A stretch of 52,216 bases of DNA from an uncultured Clostridia bacterium (GTDB lineage: Bacteria; Bacillota; Clostridia; Lachnospirales; CAG-274), in assembly GCA_947624015.1 (NCBI GenBank), contig CANQIA010000014.1:1-52216 (forward strand), written 5' to 3'. The notes beneath the pieces were generated by a model. That model was not told the origin of the DNA. It saw only the letters and a list, made by a program, of their open reading frames with translations, and ran no database searches. Below, one piece after another: positions 35,716 through 44,485 of the stretch (position 1 is its first letter; every line of letters starts with the position of its first letter). Position numbers and translations under genes: made by a program.

Positions 35716-36825
35716 TTATACCAGATTTTCGGGATTAAGGCATTTAAGCTCGTCAAGTACAAAAATGCCGTTCTTCCTTATAAGCACATCGTCAAAGTAT
35801 ATCTCGCCTCCGCCGTAGTCCTCGGTCTGTATAAGCACAAGATCCCAGTGTATGGCGCTTCGGTTTCCGTTGTCGGCGTCCTCGTAAGCGTTGCCCGGTG
35901 TAAAGTGGATAGAACCTCTTATCTTCTCGTCAAAGAGTATATTCTTCATAGCCTTTGTAATATAGGGATTTACGCCTATGGCAAACTCCCCTACATATCT
36001 TGCGCCTTCGTCTGTGTCAAATACCTTATTCACTCTTTCGGTGTCATTGGCAGTCGCCTTTATGATCTTGCCGTCCTTGAACTCCAAGGTGACGCTGTCA
36101 TAGGTAACGCCTTGATATTCTGTGGGAGTGTTGTAGGCAATGGTGCCGTTCACACTGTCCTTCACAGGCGCCGTATACACCTCGCCGTCGGGTATATTCA
36201 TTTCCCCTGCGCACTTTATGGCAGGTATGTCCTTTATGCTGAATGAAATATCGGTACCCTTTCCCGTTATCCTTACCTTGTCCGTTCTGTTCATAAGCTC
36301 TACAAGGCTGTCCATAGCCTTACTCATTTTGCTGTAATCCAGATTGCATACCTTAAAGTAAAAGTCCTCAAAAGCGTCAAGGCTGGTGCCTGCGGACTGA
36401 GCCAAGGAATTGTTGGGATATCTCAGAACCACCCATTTTTTCTTAAGGCGTGTTTCAAGTATCTTATTGTCGTAGTCCCTGCTCCATATAGACTGCTTTT
36501 CTCCCGGTACGTCTGCCAGCTCCGATGTGTTGTCGTTACAGCCTATGCCTATATAGGCGTCCATAAGCGCCATTCTGGCATCGTCTATTTCCTTTATCTC
36601 ATTGAACATTTCGGCAGTACAGCCCAGCATAAGCTCTCTTTGTATTATATTGGAGCGTATATCCACAAAGGGATATGCTCCCACATTGTATATCTCCCTT
36701 ATAAGAGCCTTTACAAGAGGGAACGCCGATGTGCCGTTACAGCTTATAAGCACTCTTTCTCCCTTATCGATCTTACAGCTATAGCCGACTATGTTTTTTG
36801 CAAGTTTTTCTAATCTGCTGTCCAT
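35716..36825 (-). CDS. M29-family aminopeptidase (AmpS/PepS-like)
   Basis: 369 residues, the usual size of thermophilic-type metalloaminopeptidases, which release N-terminal residues from peptides in the cytoplasm. The metal-binding C-terminal region is intact: VGEFAIGVNP (Glu), LFDEKI (Glu), GSIHFTPGNAY (His) and SAIHWDLV (His, Asp). The N-terminal half shows ERVLIS and the IGIGCNDNTSEL region typical of the family. The ATG at 36825 has AAGGAGG five bases upstream; the frame runs on 41 codons, but into the neighbouring gene. A 9-bp hairpin (ATAAGAGTG / CACTCTTAT, 36849-36878) lies between the ECF gene stop and this start, without a U tract. Confidence 0.92.
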   Translation of the reverse strand: MDSRLEKLAKNIVGYSCKIDKGERVLISCNGTSAFPLVKALIREIYNVGAYPFVDIRSNIIQRELMLGCTAEMFNEIKEIDDARMALMDAYIGIGCNDNTSELADVPGEKQSIWSRDYDNKILETRLKKKWVVLRYPNNSLAQSAGTSLDAFEDFYFKVCNLDYSKMSKAMDSLVELMNRTDKVRITGKGTDISFSIKDIPAIKCAGEMNIPDGEVYTAPVKDSVNGTIAYNTPTEYQGVTYDSVTLEFKDGKIIKATANDTERVNKVFDTDEGARYVGEFAIGVNPYITKAMKNILFDEKIRGSIHFTPGNAYEDADNGNRSAIHWDLVLIQTEDYGGGEIYFDDVLIRKNGIFVLDELKCLNPENLV

Positions 36826-36895
36826 AGGAACCTCCTTATTTTCAATATATAAGAGTGACAGTTTCCCACCACTCTTATTATGTACAAAATTATTT

Positions 36896-37396
36896 TTACG
36901 ATACAAATTTCTGTATTTTTGCCTTATAAAGAGCATAACCAAGCACAATAAATATCACAAAGCTGCCGCCTGCCTGTATGCAGTTGGAAATAACCGAGCC
37001 TGTAGCAGCAGCTATATCGTACATAAATATCTCGCATATGAAATATCCCAGCACCATCCATGCCACGCCTATAAGCGCGCCTGCCATTTTCCTTGGAGTA
37101 AAAAAGCCTGCGCCTCTGCCTGCGATCACAGCGGCTATAAGACCCTCAATGCCCTTTACCACAAAAGTGACCGGCACATAGTTGGTATACCCAAGTATAA
37201 GGTCGGCAAGAGCGGAGCCTATGCCCCCTGCCAAAAGGGCAAAGGGATTGCCCAAAAGCACTGCGGTAATAAGTATTATACTGTCGCCTACGTTTATGTA
37301 GCCCTGGGTTGCGGGAATGGGTATCTTTATTATCATTGTCGCAACACAGGTAATGGCTATAAGCAAACCTGTTATACATAATTTCCTTGTGTTCAT
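36896..37396 (-). CDS. ECF transporter substrate-binding S component
   Basis: 166 residues, very hydrophobic with about five to six membrane segments. N-terminal ALLIAI-like start followed by IPIPATQGYINVGDSIILI, and a middle GGIGSALADLILGYTNYVPVTFVVKGIEG. These are the common features of vitamin-specific S components that share an EcfAAT energising module. The substrate is not clear; thiamin-precursor and pyridoxine types look somewhat similar, and thiE at 34 kb makes a thiamin link conceivable but weak. No riboswitch was found in its leader. AAGGAG lies eight bases before the ATG, and its own promoter is at 37454. Confidence 0.82.
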   Translation of the reverse strand: MNTRKLCITGLLIAITCVATMIIKIPIPATQGYINVGDSIILITAVLLGNPFALLAGGIGSALADLILGYTNYVPVTFVVKGIEGLIAAVIAGRGAGFFTPRKMAGALIGVAWMVLGYFICEIFMYDIAAATGSVISNCIQAGGSFVIFIVLGYALYKAKIQKFVS

Positions 37397-37453
37397 ATAA
37401 ACATCTCCTTTGTATTTCCTACTTAATCTATGGGAAAATAATAGTATAAAGAG

Positions 37454-37482
37454 ATTTTAACACATTAAAGTCCATATTGCAA
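37454..37482 (-). promoter_or_regulatory. Promoter of the ECF S component gene
   Basis: Minus strand: TTGCAA (37477-37482), 17-bp spacer, TAAAAT (37454-37459), about 50 bases before the start. Confidence 0.75.
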
Positions 37483-37498
37483 GACATTTTTTTGTAAT

Positions 37499-38026
37499 TT
37501 ATTCCTCAAATTTAAGCACGCCTATGTAGGGAAGATTTCTGTACCTCTGAGCATAGTCCAGACCATAGCCAACTATAAACTCATCGGGTATCTCAAAGCC
37601 TCTCCATGTAACGTCTATGTCATACTTACGTCTGTCGGGCTTATCGAAAAGGGTACATATCTTAAGAGACTTTGGCTTTTTTGAGCCTAGGTACTTAAGA
37701 AGCTGGTAAAGGGTGCCGCCGCTGTCTATAATATCTTCTACTATAAGTACGTTCTGACCCTCTATGGAGTTTTCAAGATCCTTGTTTATCTTTATGTTGC
37801 CGCTGGATTCTGTGGAATTGCCGTAGCTGGATACATCCATAAAGTCAAACTGCACGGGCAGATCTATATGCTTTACAAGGTCTACCATAAACATAACGGC
37901 GCCCTTTAACACACATATCGTAGTAAGCTCCTCGCCCTTGTATTCCTTTGTTATCTCTGCGGCGATCTCTTCTACTCTCTTTTCAATTTCCTCAGCGGAA
38001 ATAAGCTCTGTGATTACTTCCCTCAT
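37499..38026 (-). CDS. hpt: Hypoxanthine phosphoribosyltransferase
   Basis: 175 residues. Converts hypoxanthine and guanine with PRPP to IMP and GMP. The PRPP motif VLIVEDIIDSGGTL is at about 93-106, the flexible loop with SSYGNSTESSG at about 66-76, and the pyrophosphate-site VLKGA at 39-43. The C-terminal FIVGYGLDYAQRYRNLPYIG is typical. It starts four bases after the tilS stop, with GGAGG in the tilS end. The tilS-hpt pair behind spoIIE is a conserved Firmicutes order; in many relatives ftsH follows, but here the ECF gene does. Confidence 0.96.
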   Translation of the reverse strand: MREVITELISAEEIEKRVEEIAAEITKEYKGEELTTICVLKGAVMFMVDLVKHIDLPVQFDFMDVSSYGNSTESSGNIKINKDLENSIEGQNVLIVEDIIDSGGTLYQLLKYLGSKKPKSLKICTLFDKPDRRKYDIDVTWRGFEIPDEFIVGYGLDYAQRYRNLPYIGVLKFEE

Positions 38027-38030
38027 AATA

Positions 38031-39380
38031 CTATTCCTCCAGTAAATACATATGCAAGTAGTTTACCGTTGTATCGTCTGCCTTATATCTGTCGGAGGTC
38101 TTCATATTACTTATCCACAGTATATCGCTGCCCATAGCCAGCACGGGTATGCTGTCTCTTTCCACCATAGGTATCCTGCTGTCTATAAAAAGCTTCTTAA
38201 GGGATTTGCTCCCTCCTATGCCTGCAATATATATTTTGTCCCCTGCCAGACGGCTCCTCAATGTCAACGGCAATACTATTTTATCATAATCAAAGGAAAT
38301 AGTATACAATAATTTTGCATTTTTTTCGCATTTTTTATCGGTAAGCAGAAGATATGCCCCTAATTCCTTATAATATTTCTTTTCATCCATATTTATTTCA
38401 TAGGCAAAGGGTTCCGTTGTTTTGCTGCGGCAAAAGTATATTGTGTCCTGCTCCCTTACGGCTCTCAGTCCGTGGGGCAGCTCTATTGTCCTTCCGCTTT
38501 CCTTATAGGCAAGAGAAAGAGCGCTTTCCACATTGGAATAGGATATGTCGTGAAGATCCGCAGAAAAGTCCACAAAGCCAAGCCTTATTATCCTGCGCTG
38601 TATTACGGGATCGTATGTTTTCAGCCTTTCGACGTCTATTCTCTTTGGAGATACCTCGCAGGCGTCATAGGCTCTTTGGGCTGCTTCGCTCAGATATCTG
38701 TCCTCGGCTGCCATTATTTCCGAGGTCCTGTAAAGAGTGTTTACTATATTGGGGTTCAGCTCCCTTTCTATAAAGGGTATTAGCTTTAGCCTTATCTTAT
38801 TGCGTGTGTAAATGTCTATATTGTTTGTATAATCGGTGTAGTACTCCAAATGGTTTTCGGCGCAATAGTCCTCTATTTCCGCTCTGGATATCTCTATAAG
38901 AGGACGTATTATTTTGTCCCTTATGGGATTTATGCCTCCAAGACCCTTTATGCCCGTGCCTCTGAAAAAGCGCATGAGCATAGTTTCGCAGTTGTCGTTT
39001 ATATTGTGAGCCACGGCTATTTTGCCCTTTTCTCCCGCAGTTTTGTAAAATGCCTCGTATCTCAGCTCTCTTCCTGCTTCCTCAAGAGTAAGCCCCTTCT
39101 CCTTGGCGATCTTCTCTACATCATAGCTGAATATCTTTACATCGCAGTCGTACTTCTCCCCAAGGCTCATAACATACGCCTCATCTCTGTCTGCATCCTC
39201 GCCTCTTATATTGTGATTTATATGCACAAGTATTATATGAAGGGCGTATTCCTCCTTAAGGCAGTCCATTATATGAGCAAGACATACGGAATCCGCTCCT
39301 CCCGATACGCCTATTACCACGCTGTCGCCCTTTTCAAGCATATTGAATTTTTCTATCGTATTTTTTACCTTTGTAAGCAT
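38031..39380 (-). CDS. tilS: tRNA(Ile)-lysidine synthase TilS
   Basis: 449 residues. Puts lysine on C34 of the AUA-reading isoleucine tRNA, which matters in a genome that uses ATA codons freely. The PP-loop SGGADSVC is at 26-33, with the family motifs NHNIRGEDADRDE (about 55-67) and HNINDNCETMLMRFFRGTGIKGL (key part HNINDNCETM, about 124-133). The C-terminal domain has the RSRLAGDKI-like substrate-binding segment. AAAGG lies nine bases before the ATG. Confidence 0.96.
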   Translation of the reverse strand: MLTKVKNTIEKFNMLEKGDSVVIGVSGGADSVCLAHIMDCLKEEYALHIILVHINHNIRGEDADRDEAYVMSLGEKYDCDVKIFSYDVEKIAKEKGLTLEEAGRELRYEAFYKTAGEKGKIAVAHNINDNCETMLMRFFRGTGIKGLGGINPIRDKIIRPLIEISRAEIEDYCAENHLEYYTDYTNNIDIYTRNKIRLKLIPFIERELNPNIVNTLYRTSEIMAAEDRYLSEAAQRAYDACEVSPKRIDVERLKTYDPVIQRRIIRLGFVDFSADLHDISYSNVESALSLAYKESGRTIELPHGLRAVREQDTIYFCRSKTTEPFAYEINMDEKKYYKELGAYLLLTDKKCEKNAKLLYTISFDYDKIVLPLTLRSRLAGDKIYIAGIGGSKSLKKLFIDSRIPMVERDSIPVLAMGSDILWISNMKTSDRYKADDTTVNYLHMYLLEE

Positions 39381-39431
39381 AATAATGATCCTTTGCCCGG
39401 ATATACCGTATTTTTACTCGTCTTTTTTTCA

Positions 39432-39461
39432 ATAATAACATAATCGTCTTTTCTCCGTCAA
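39432..39461 (-). promoter_or_regulatory. Probable promoter of tilS-hpt
   Basis: Minus strand: TTGACG (39456-39461), 18-bp spacer, TATTAT (39432-39437). It overlaps the end of spoIIE, so tilS and hpt can be expressed outside sporulation. Confidence 0.55.
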
Positions 39462-41293
39462 TACAAACTTGACACCAGCACAGTCATATCATCTCTCACA
39501 ATGCCCCGAGAATTTTCAACAGCCTTGCTCAGTATACTTTCAGCCAGTATCTTAGGGTTGTTTGTATGCCTTTGCTCTATTACCTCAACGAGCCAGTCCT
39601 CATTGCGCACCACATTGCCCGTAGAATCCAGAACTCCGTCTGTCATCATTATTATTATATCTCCCTTTTCAAGCTGACGGGTCTGAGCGTCCGTATCTAC
39701 CTGCCCCAGTATGCCTGCGGGCAAAGTGGATGAACGTATTATCTCGACTCCGTGGGGATGTACTATTACTGTGGATACGGCGCCTATCTTTATAAACTCC
39801 GTCCTTCCGCTGTACAGATCCACAGTGCATATGTCAAGAGTTGTAAAGCTTTCATTGTCCTCTCGCATTAGCAGTACAGAATTTATAATATCCAAAGTGG
39901 TCTCACTTCCGAAGCCTGCGCAGACAAAGTCCTCATACAGCTCTATTGAGGCGGCGCTCTCCTCTCTGGCCTTGCTTCCGCTGCCCATACCGTCTGCCAC
40001 TGCAAGTATGCACTTGCCCTTTATATTCATAAATGTGTAGCAGTCTCCCGATATTTCGCTGTTCTCCTTGGGAGCCGACGCCGATGCCACACTGAGCCTT
40101 ATGGGCGGCTCCTCTATAAGATGAAGGAAACAGTCGTCTTTTTCTATTATACATCTGCTGTCCCATCTGACAAAATCCAGTCCCGTTATCTCCTTTATCT
40201 CCGGTATTATCATATCCGTACATATATTGCAGTTGTGACAACTGTTGAGCCTTATATATATTTCTGTGGCTCCGTTCTTTTTAACGGCTGCGGCGCTCTT
40301 TACAAGAGAGGATGTGAGTCCCTTGTATATTTTGTTGCTGAGCTGCCTGTCCACTCTGCTGTTTTCCATATCCATATAAAGCTCGTCTATGGCGTCTCCT
40401 GCGCTCTTCATCTGCTCCGAAACAAGACGCCTTACGGAGGACAGCCTTTCTTTCCAAAGCCTCTTGTTCATATAAAGCTCCACGCAGCCTCTTGCTCTTG
40501 TCCTTATTATATCGCTGTAACCGCAGGTATCCTTGAAGCTTTTGGGAAAGTCCTGTACCTCCCCTGTTTTTATCCAACTGTCTATGGCATTGTAGAATAC
40601 CCTGTATGTAGCTTCGCAGCTCTTATGCCAGCATTCTTCAAGCATGGGACAGCCGCTGCAGCTCTGAGCCGTTACGGTATCCAGTATTTTCTGCTTTTCC
40701 CGGGTCTCGTTTATATCCGACGATGCCGTTGCCTCTGCATAGGATTGGGATATCTTTCTGAATACGGAAGCTATGTTTTTAAGTCTGCTTTCGGCTATCC
40801 TCTCTATTGCCTCGGAATAGCTGTCGGTATTCACAACAGGGTTGTCCATAATGTTGAGTACTCCTATATTGTCCCTGAGTATCACATTAAGACACACCGC
40901 AAGCACCGCCTCTATAAACGCCAGTATCACATAGTACATTGAAAAGTCATAGAATATGGCAAATGTAAGCCCCGAGCATAAGGTTGCCAGACCTCCGCTG
41001 AAAGTAAGCCCCTTTCCCTTGCCTCCAAGCATATGCATGGCGCACAGTATAAGTATTGCGCCTATGTATCTGGATATGTATATCTTATCTCTTATGCCGA
41101 TAAGCCCCAGCATTCCCGAAACCGCCGCCGTATAAAAACAAGGTCTTCCGCAGAACACCGATACATAGCCTGTGATAACAGGATTGATAATGCCGAAAAG
41201 CTCCAGTCTTCCAAGCATAAATCCTATTATACCATAGGTCAGCCGATAGCTTTTGATAAAAGCAGCCGCTTCTTTTTTTATTTTGCCTGTCAT
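39458..41293 (-). CDS. spoIIE: Stage II sporulation protein E, SpoIIE phosphatase
   Basis: 611 residues from the ATG at 41293 (AAGGAG seven bases upstream), against about 820 in Bacillus. In sporulation SpoIIE dephosphorylates the anti-anti-sigma factor SpoIIAA and so frees sigma-F in the forespore. The N-terminal part has about five membrane segments in residues 20-140, where Bacillus SpoIIE has ten. A central region with paired cysteines (SGCPMLEECWHKSC, NSCHNCNIC) links to the PP2C domain (about 400-611): SGDCYTF, VADGMGSGSKA with the metal Asp, MMTDGVLDS and RDDMTVLV. The gene order spoIIE-tilS-hpt and the promoter support the name. It implies that the lineage has or had endospore formation. 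Confidence 0.92.
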   Translation of the reverse strand: MTGKIKKEAAAFIKSYRLTYGIIGFMLGRLELFGIINPVITGYVSVFCGRPCFYTAAVSGMLGLIGIRDKIYISRYIGAILILCAMHMLGGKGKGLTFSGGLATLCSGLTFAIFYDFSMYYVILAFIEAVLAVCLNVILRDNIGVLNIMDNPVVNTDSYSEAIERIAESRLKNIASVFRKISQSYAEATASSDINETREKQKILDTVTAQSCSGCPMLEECWHKSCEATYRVFYNAIDSWIKTGEVQDFPKSFKDTCGYSDIIRTRARGCVELYMNKRLWKERLSSVRRLVSEQMKSAGDAIDELYMDMENSRVDRQLSNKIYKGLTSSLVKSAAAVKKNGATEIYIRLNSCHNCNICTDMIIPEIKEITGLDFVRWDSRCIIEKDDCFLHLIEEPPIRLSVASASAPKENSEISGDCYTFMNIKGKCILAVADGMGSGSKAREESAASIELYEDFVCAGFGSETTLDIINSVLLMREDNESFTTLDICTVDLYSGRTEFIKIGAVSTVIVHPHGVEIIRSSTLPAGILGQVDTDAQTRQLEKGDIIIMMTDGVLDSTGNVVRNEDWLVEVIEQRHTNNPKILAESILSKAVENSRGIVRDDMTVLVSSLY

Positions 41294-41327
41294 ATAGATT
41301 CTCCTTTGTATGGTTGTCACAGATAAC

Positions 41328-41361
41328 AGTATACTTAATAGGCGGTCTGATATTTGTCGAA
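41328..41361 (-). promoter_or_regulatory. Spo0A-type promoter of spoIIE with an exact 0A box
   Basis: On the plus strand TGTCGAA (41355-41361) is a perfect 0A box (TGNCGAA). Read on the minus strand, TCGACA (41355-41360) acts as a -35-like hexamer, 21 bp from TATACT (41328-41333). Spo0A-activated sigma-A promoters such as spoIIG and spoIIE of Bacillus have the same wide spacing of 21-22 bp. Confidence 0.8.
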
Positions 41362-41397
41362 GCGTAACAATATAAATTAAAATTTTTGCATTAAATA

Positions 41398-41425
41398 TTG
41401 ACAAAATCAAATAATCAAATACAAT
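41398..41425 (+). promoter_or_regulatory. Promoter of the rluA-hflX-ddl-nadE operon
   Basis: TTGACA (41398-41403), 16-bp spacer, TACAAT (41420-41425), 18 bases before the first start codon. It is divergent from the spoIIE promoter, with 37 bp between the -35 regions. Confidence 0.75.
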
Positions 41426-41443
41426 TAAAACAGGAGGATAATT

Positions 41444-42106
41444 ATGAGCTTAGAAATTTTATACGAGGATAAATATATAATAACGGTACTTAAAAAAGCG
41501 GGTATGCCCGTTCAGTCCGACAAGAGCGGCGATACTCCTCTTACCGGACTCGTATCCGAATACTGCAAAGCTCCCTGTCATATAATAACAAGGCTTGACA
41601 GACCCGTAGGCGGCGTTGCCCTCTTTGCAAAGGACAGCAAAACGGCAGCCCTTCTCACACAGATGATAAGGGAAAACAAGGCGGACAAAATATACATCGC
41701 CATACTTTGCGGCAGTCCAATGTGCGGCGGACATATTGAAGACTATATTTTCAAAAACGCCTCCACAAACACATCAAAAATAGTAAACAAGGGAAATATA
41801 GGAGCAAAAAGAGCGGCGCTGGACTATGATATAATTGAAAGCTGCAGGGACAAGACCCTTGTCAGGATATATCTTGAAACGGGCAGACATCATCAGATAA
41901 GAGTGCAGTTTGCCCATATGGGATATCCTCTTTACGGCGATACAAAGTATAACAAGGCATTTAAGCATAAAAGGAACGTACTTTCCGCCCTTTTTGCAGA
42001 GGAGCTGAGATTTATACACCCTGTCACAGGGGAAAGGATATGTGTAAAAGCAGACAATAAAGATATAACAGAGCTTTTTGAAAAATTAAAGGAGAATAAT
42101 ATATGA
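41444..42106 (+). CDS. RluA-family pseudouridine synthase
   Basis: 220 residues. Changes uridine to pseudouridine in rRNA or tRNA. The catalytic aspartate is Asp52 in ITRLDRPVGGVALFAKD; the usual H-R-L-D has Thr in place of His. The other family motifs are present: DKIYIAILCG (about 81-90), RAALDYD, and the C-terminal ETGRHHQIRVQFAHMGYPLYGD (key part GRHHQIRVQ, about 147-155). No S4 domain, so it is a compact RluA-type enzyme; the target site cannot be told. AGGAGG lies seven bases before the ATG. Confidence 0.93.
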   Translation: MSLEILYEDKYIITVLKKAGMPVQSDKSGDTPLTGLVSEYCKAPCHIITRLDRPVGGVALFAKDSKTAALLTQMIRENKADKIYIAILCGSPMCGGHIEDYIFKNASTNTSKIVNKGNIGAKRAALDYDIIESCRDKTLVRIYLETGRHHQIRVQFAHMGYPLYGDTKYNKAFKHKRNVLSALFAEELRFIHPVTGERICVKADNKDITELFEKLKENNI

Positions 42107-42243
42107 AAAAAATAACTTTGGTTTTGACAGTGATGGCAATGACCCTATGTCTTTTCGGCTGTAATGACAAAAGCAAGGCAAAGGGAAATATATCCGAAGA
42201 CAACGGGATATCCTCAAGCATAGACGTAGAGGTAGGTAATTGA
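42103..42243 (+). CDS. 46-residue predicted lipoprotein
   Basis: A short frame overlapping the rluA-like stop as ATGA. Lys-rich start (MKKIT), hydrophobic core LVLTVMAMTLC and a lipobox LFGC with Cys20, then only 26 polar residues (NDKSKAKGN ... EVGN). AAAGGAG lies eight bases before the ATG. The mature product would be a lipid-anchored peptide outside the membrane. Its stop is followed after one base by the hflX start, so it sits as a coupled link in the operon. No family known. It could be a real surface lipopeptide or the stub of a longer lost lipoprotein. Confidence 0.75.
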   Translation: MKKITLVLTVMAMTLCLFGCNDKSKAKGNISEDNGISSSIDVEVGN

Positions 42244-42244
42244 C

Positions 42245-43504
42245 ATGCTTTACAACACGGAAAAGGAAGCGGAAAGAGTTGTACTTGTGGGCATAGATAC
42301 AGGCGAGGGCATATTCGATACGGAAAGCTGCCTTGACGAGCTGGCAGAGCTGGCAAGAACAGCAGGAGCGGAGGTCGTAGGCAGGCTCATACAGAAAAGA
42401 GAGGCTATAAACAAAAGCACTTATCTGGGAAAGGGCAAGATCGAGGAGCTTAAAGCATATGTTGAATTTACGGATGCCACAGGTATAATATGCGATGACG
42501 AACTCAATCAAAATCAAATAAGGAACCTTGAAAATGCCCTTAACACCAAGGTAATGAACAGAACTCTTGTGATACTGGATATATTTGCAAAAAGAGCCGG
42601 CTCAGCCGAAGGCAAGGTACAGGTGGAGCTGGCTCAGCTCAAGTACAATATGGCGCACCTTACGGGACGAGGCATTGAAATGTCACGTCTTGGCGGCGGC
42701 ATAGGTACAAGAGGTCCCGGCGAAAAAAAGCTTGAGACCGACAGGCGAAATATAGCCGACAGGATATCGGAGCTGAACAGGGAGCTTAGGGAAATAGAAA
42801 ATCACAGAAGCGTATTAAGAGAAAAAAGGCTTGAAAGCAATATACCCGTCATAGCCCTTGTAGGCTATACCAACGCAGGCAAATCCACGCTTATGAACAC
42901 TGTAACGGGATCTGAGGTGCTTGCGGAAAACAAGCTTTTTGCCACTCTTGACACCACCACACGCTCCCTGGAAACACAAAGCGGAGCAAAATATCTTTTT
43001 ACCGACACGGTAGGCTTTATACAAAAGCTGCCTCATAACCTTATAAAGGCATTCAGAGCAACTCTGGAGGAGGTAAAATATGCCGATATATTGGTACACG
43101 TTGTAGACGCCTCCAACCCTAAGCGCTCGGAACAGATGAACGTGGTATACAACACTCTTAAAGAACTTGGAGCTGCAGACAAGCCCGTGCTGACTGTTTA
43201 CAATAAAATAGACAGAGAAGACGTGGAGCTTCCTCTTATAAAGGATGAGAGAGCCTTAGCCACAATGTCCGTATCTGCCGCAACGGGAAAAAATATACCC
43301 GAATTTCTGGAGAAGGTGGAGGAAACCATACGTTCATTTAAAAAAAGCGTTTGTGTACTCATACCCTATTCCGAGGGCAGGCTTCTAGCCATTATACACG
43401 GCAGTTGCGAGATAACGGCAAGCGAAACAAGAGAAAACGGATATTACTTTGAGCTTTATGCCGACGAGGAAACCGAAAACAGATTGAGAAAATTTATAAT
43501 ATAG
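42245..43504 (+). CDS. hflX: GTPase HflX
   Basis: 419 residues. HflX is a ribosome-associated GTPase that splits or rescues stalled 70S ribosomes under stress. The N-terminal HflX domain (about 1-195) contains YLGKGKIEEL and the glycine-rich LGGGIGTRGPGEKKLETDRR region (key part GGGIGTRGPGE, 150-160). The G domain has G1 GYTNAGKST (207-215), the switch II DTVG (about 253-256), the NKID G4 motif (about 321-324) and a short C-terminal domain. The weak GAGGTAGGT site lies in the end of the lipoprotein gene. Together with rluA and the operon's other genes it looks like a housekeeping cluster. Confidence 0.96.
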   Translation: MLYNTEKEAERVVLVGIDTGEGIFDTESCLDELAELARTAGAEVVGRLIQKREAINKSTYLGKGKIEELKAYVEFTDATGIICDDELNQNQIRNLENALNTKVMNRTLVILDIFAKRAGSAEGKVQVELAQLKYNMAHLTGRGIEMSRLGGGIGTRGPGEKKLETDRRNIADRISELNRELREIENHRSVLREKRLESNIPVIALVGYTNAGKSTLMNTVTGSEVLAENKLFATLDTTTRSLETQSGAKYLFTDTVGFIQKLPHNLIKAFRATLEEVKYADILVHVVDASNPKRSEQMNVVYNTLKELGAADKPVLTVYNKIDREDVELPLIKDERALATMSVSAATGKNIPEFLEKVEETIRSFKKSVCVLIPYSEGRLLAIIHGSCEITASETRENGYYFELYADEETENRLRKFII

Positions 43505-43513
43505 GTGAATAAA

Positions 43514-44449
43514 ATGGGAAAAATAAATGTTGCGATACTTGCGGGAGGAAGCTCTGTGGAGCGGGATATATCTCTCAGATCCTGTGAGAATATAACGGCA
43601 AACCTTGACAATGATAAATATAATATCAAAATATATGAGTTGCCGAAGGACGGCTCTACCAACTGGGCAAGGGAGATAATAAAGGAGCCTCCCGATATAG
43701 TGCTTAGCGCCCTTCACGGAGGCAACGGAGAAAACGGCTCCCTGCAAGGCTTTTTACACTGTCTGGGCATACCCTTTGCAGGCAGCAGAGTGCTTTCCAG
43801 CGCATTGTGTATGGACAAAAAAACAGCCAAGACCGTAATGGCGGCAAATCATATACAGGTGCCTGCCGATGTGTGTATAAAAAGAGGCGAAAGACTTATA
43901 GACTACGCCGATGAAATAAGGCAGATGGGCTTTCCTCTTATAGCTAAGCCCAACAGAGGCGGATCGAGTATAGGCATAGGCATCGCCTACGATATGGATG
44001 AGCTTGAAAAGGCTGTGGATTCTATTGCAAAGAAGTATGACGATGACGTTATTGCCGAAAAATATATACAGGGGCAGGAAATAACCTGCGCCGTAGCGGA
44101 AAGCAAAGACAGCATAGACGTAATGGCAGTCTTGGATATAAACAAGCGGGGAGATATATTCGACTATGAGGATAAATCCAAGAGCAGCTCTCCCCTGGGC
44201 GATATAAGCAATATGCCTGTCTTTATGCAGGATATGGTCAAGGCAATAGCCGTAAAGACCTTTACGGTACTTAAGTGCAGAGGCTATGCCTGTGTGGATA
44301 TGATAGTCAAGGATGAACAGATATATGTTATAGAAGTGAACACGCTCCCCGGTCTTACGGACAAAAGTCTTATACCCAAGGCAGCTCAGATATCCAATAT
44401 GAGCTTCGGCGAATTTCTGGACAGGCTTATAGAATTTGAACTGAGATGA
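43514..44449 (+). CDS. ddl: D-alanine--D-alanine ligase
   Basis: 311 residues. Makes the D-Ala-D-Ala dipeptide for peptidoglycan. ATP-grasp fold: VAILAGGSSVERDISL at the start, HGGNGENGSLQG (about 68-79; the usual HGxxGEDG has Asn for Asp), KPNRGGSSIGI (about 143-153), EKYIQGQE with the binding lysine region, and EVNTLPGLT near the end. The ATG at 43514 is preferred to the GTG at 43505 because AGGTGA (43503-43508) would serve as its ribosome binding site. It follows hflX by nine bases. Active-site serine and tyrosine regions look normal for D-Ala-D-Ala, not D-Ala-D-Lac. Confidence 0.94.
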   Translation: MGKINVAILAGGSSVERDISLRSCENITANLDNDKYNIKIYELPKDGSTNWAREIIKEPPDIVLSALHGGNGENGSLQGFLHCLGIPFAGSRVLSSALCMDKKTAKTVMAANHIQVPADVCIKRGERLIDYADEIRQMGFPLIAKPNRGGSSIGIGIAYDMDELEKAVDSIAKKYDDDVIAEKYIQGQEITCAVAESKDSIDVMAVLDINKRGDIFDYEDKSKSSSPLGDISNMPVFMQDMVKAIAVKTFTVLKCRGYACVDMIVKDEQIYVIEVNTLPGLTDKSLIPKAAQISNMSFGEFLDRLIEFELR

Positions 44450-44485
44450 TATACCGTATAAATTTACAGAAAAAAGGAGAAAGTT

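Noticed and set aside
36849..36878. Terminator between the ECF S gene and the M29 aminopeptidase
   Set aside because: The ATAAGAGTG / CACTCTTAT hairpin has no U tract on the minus strand; it is noted only as a hairpin.
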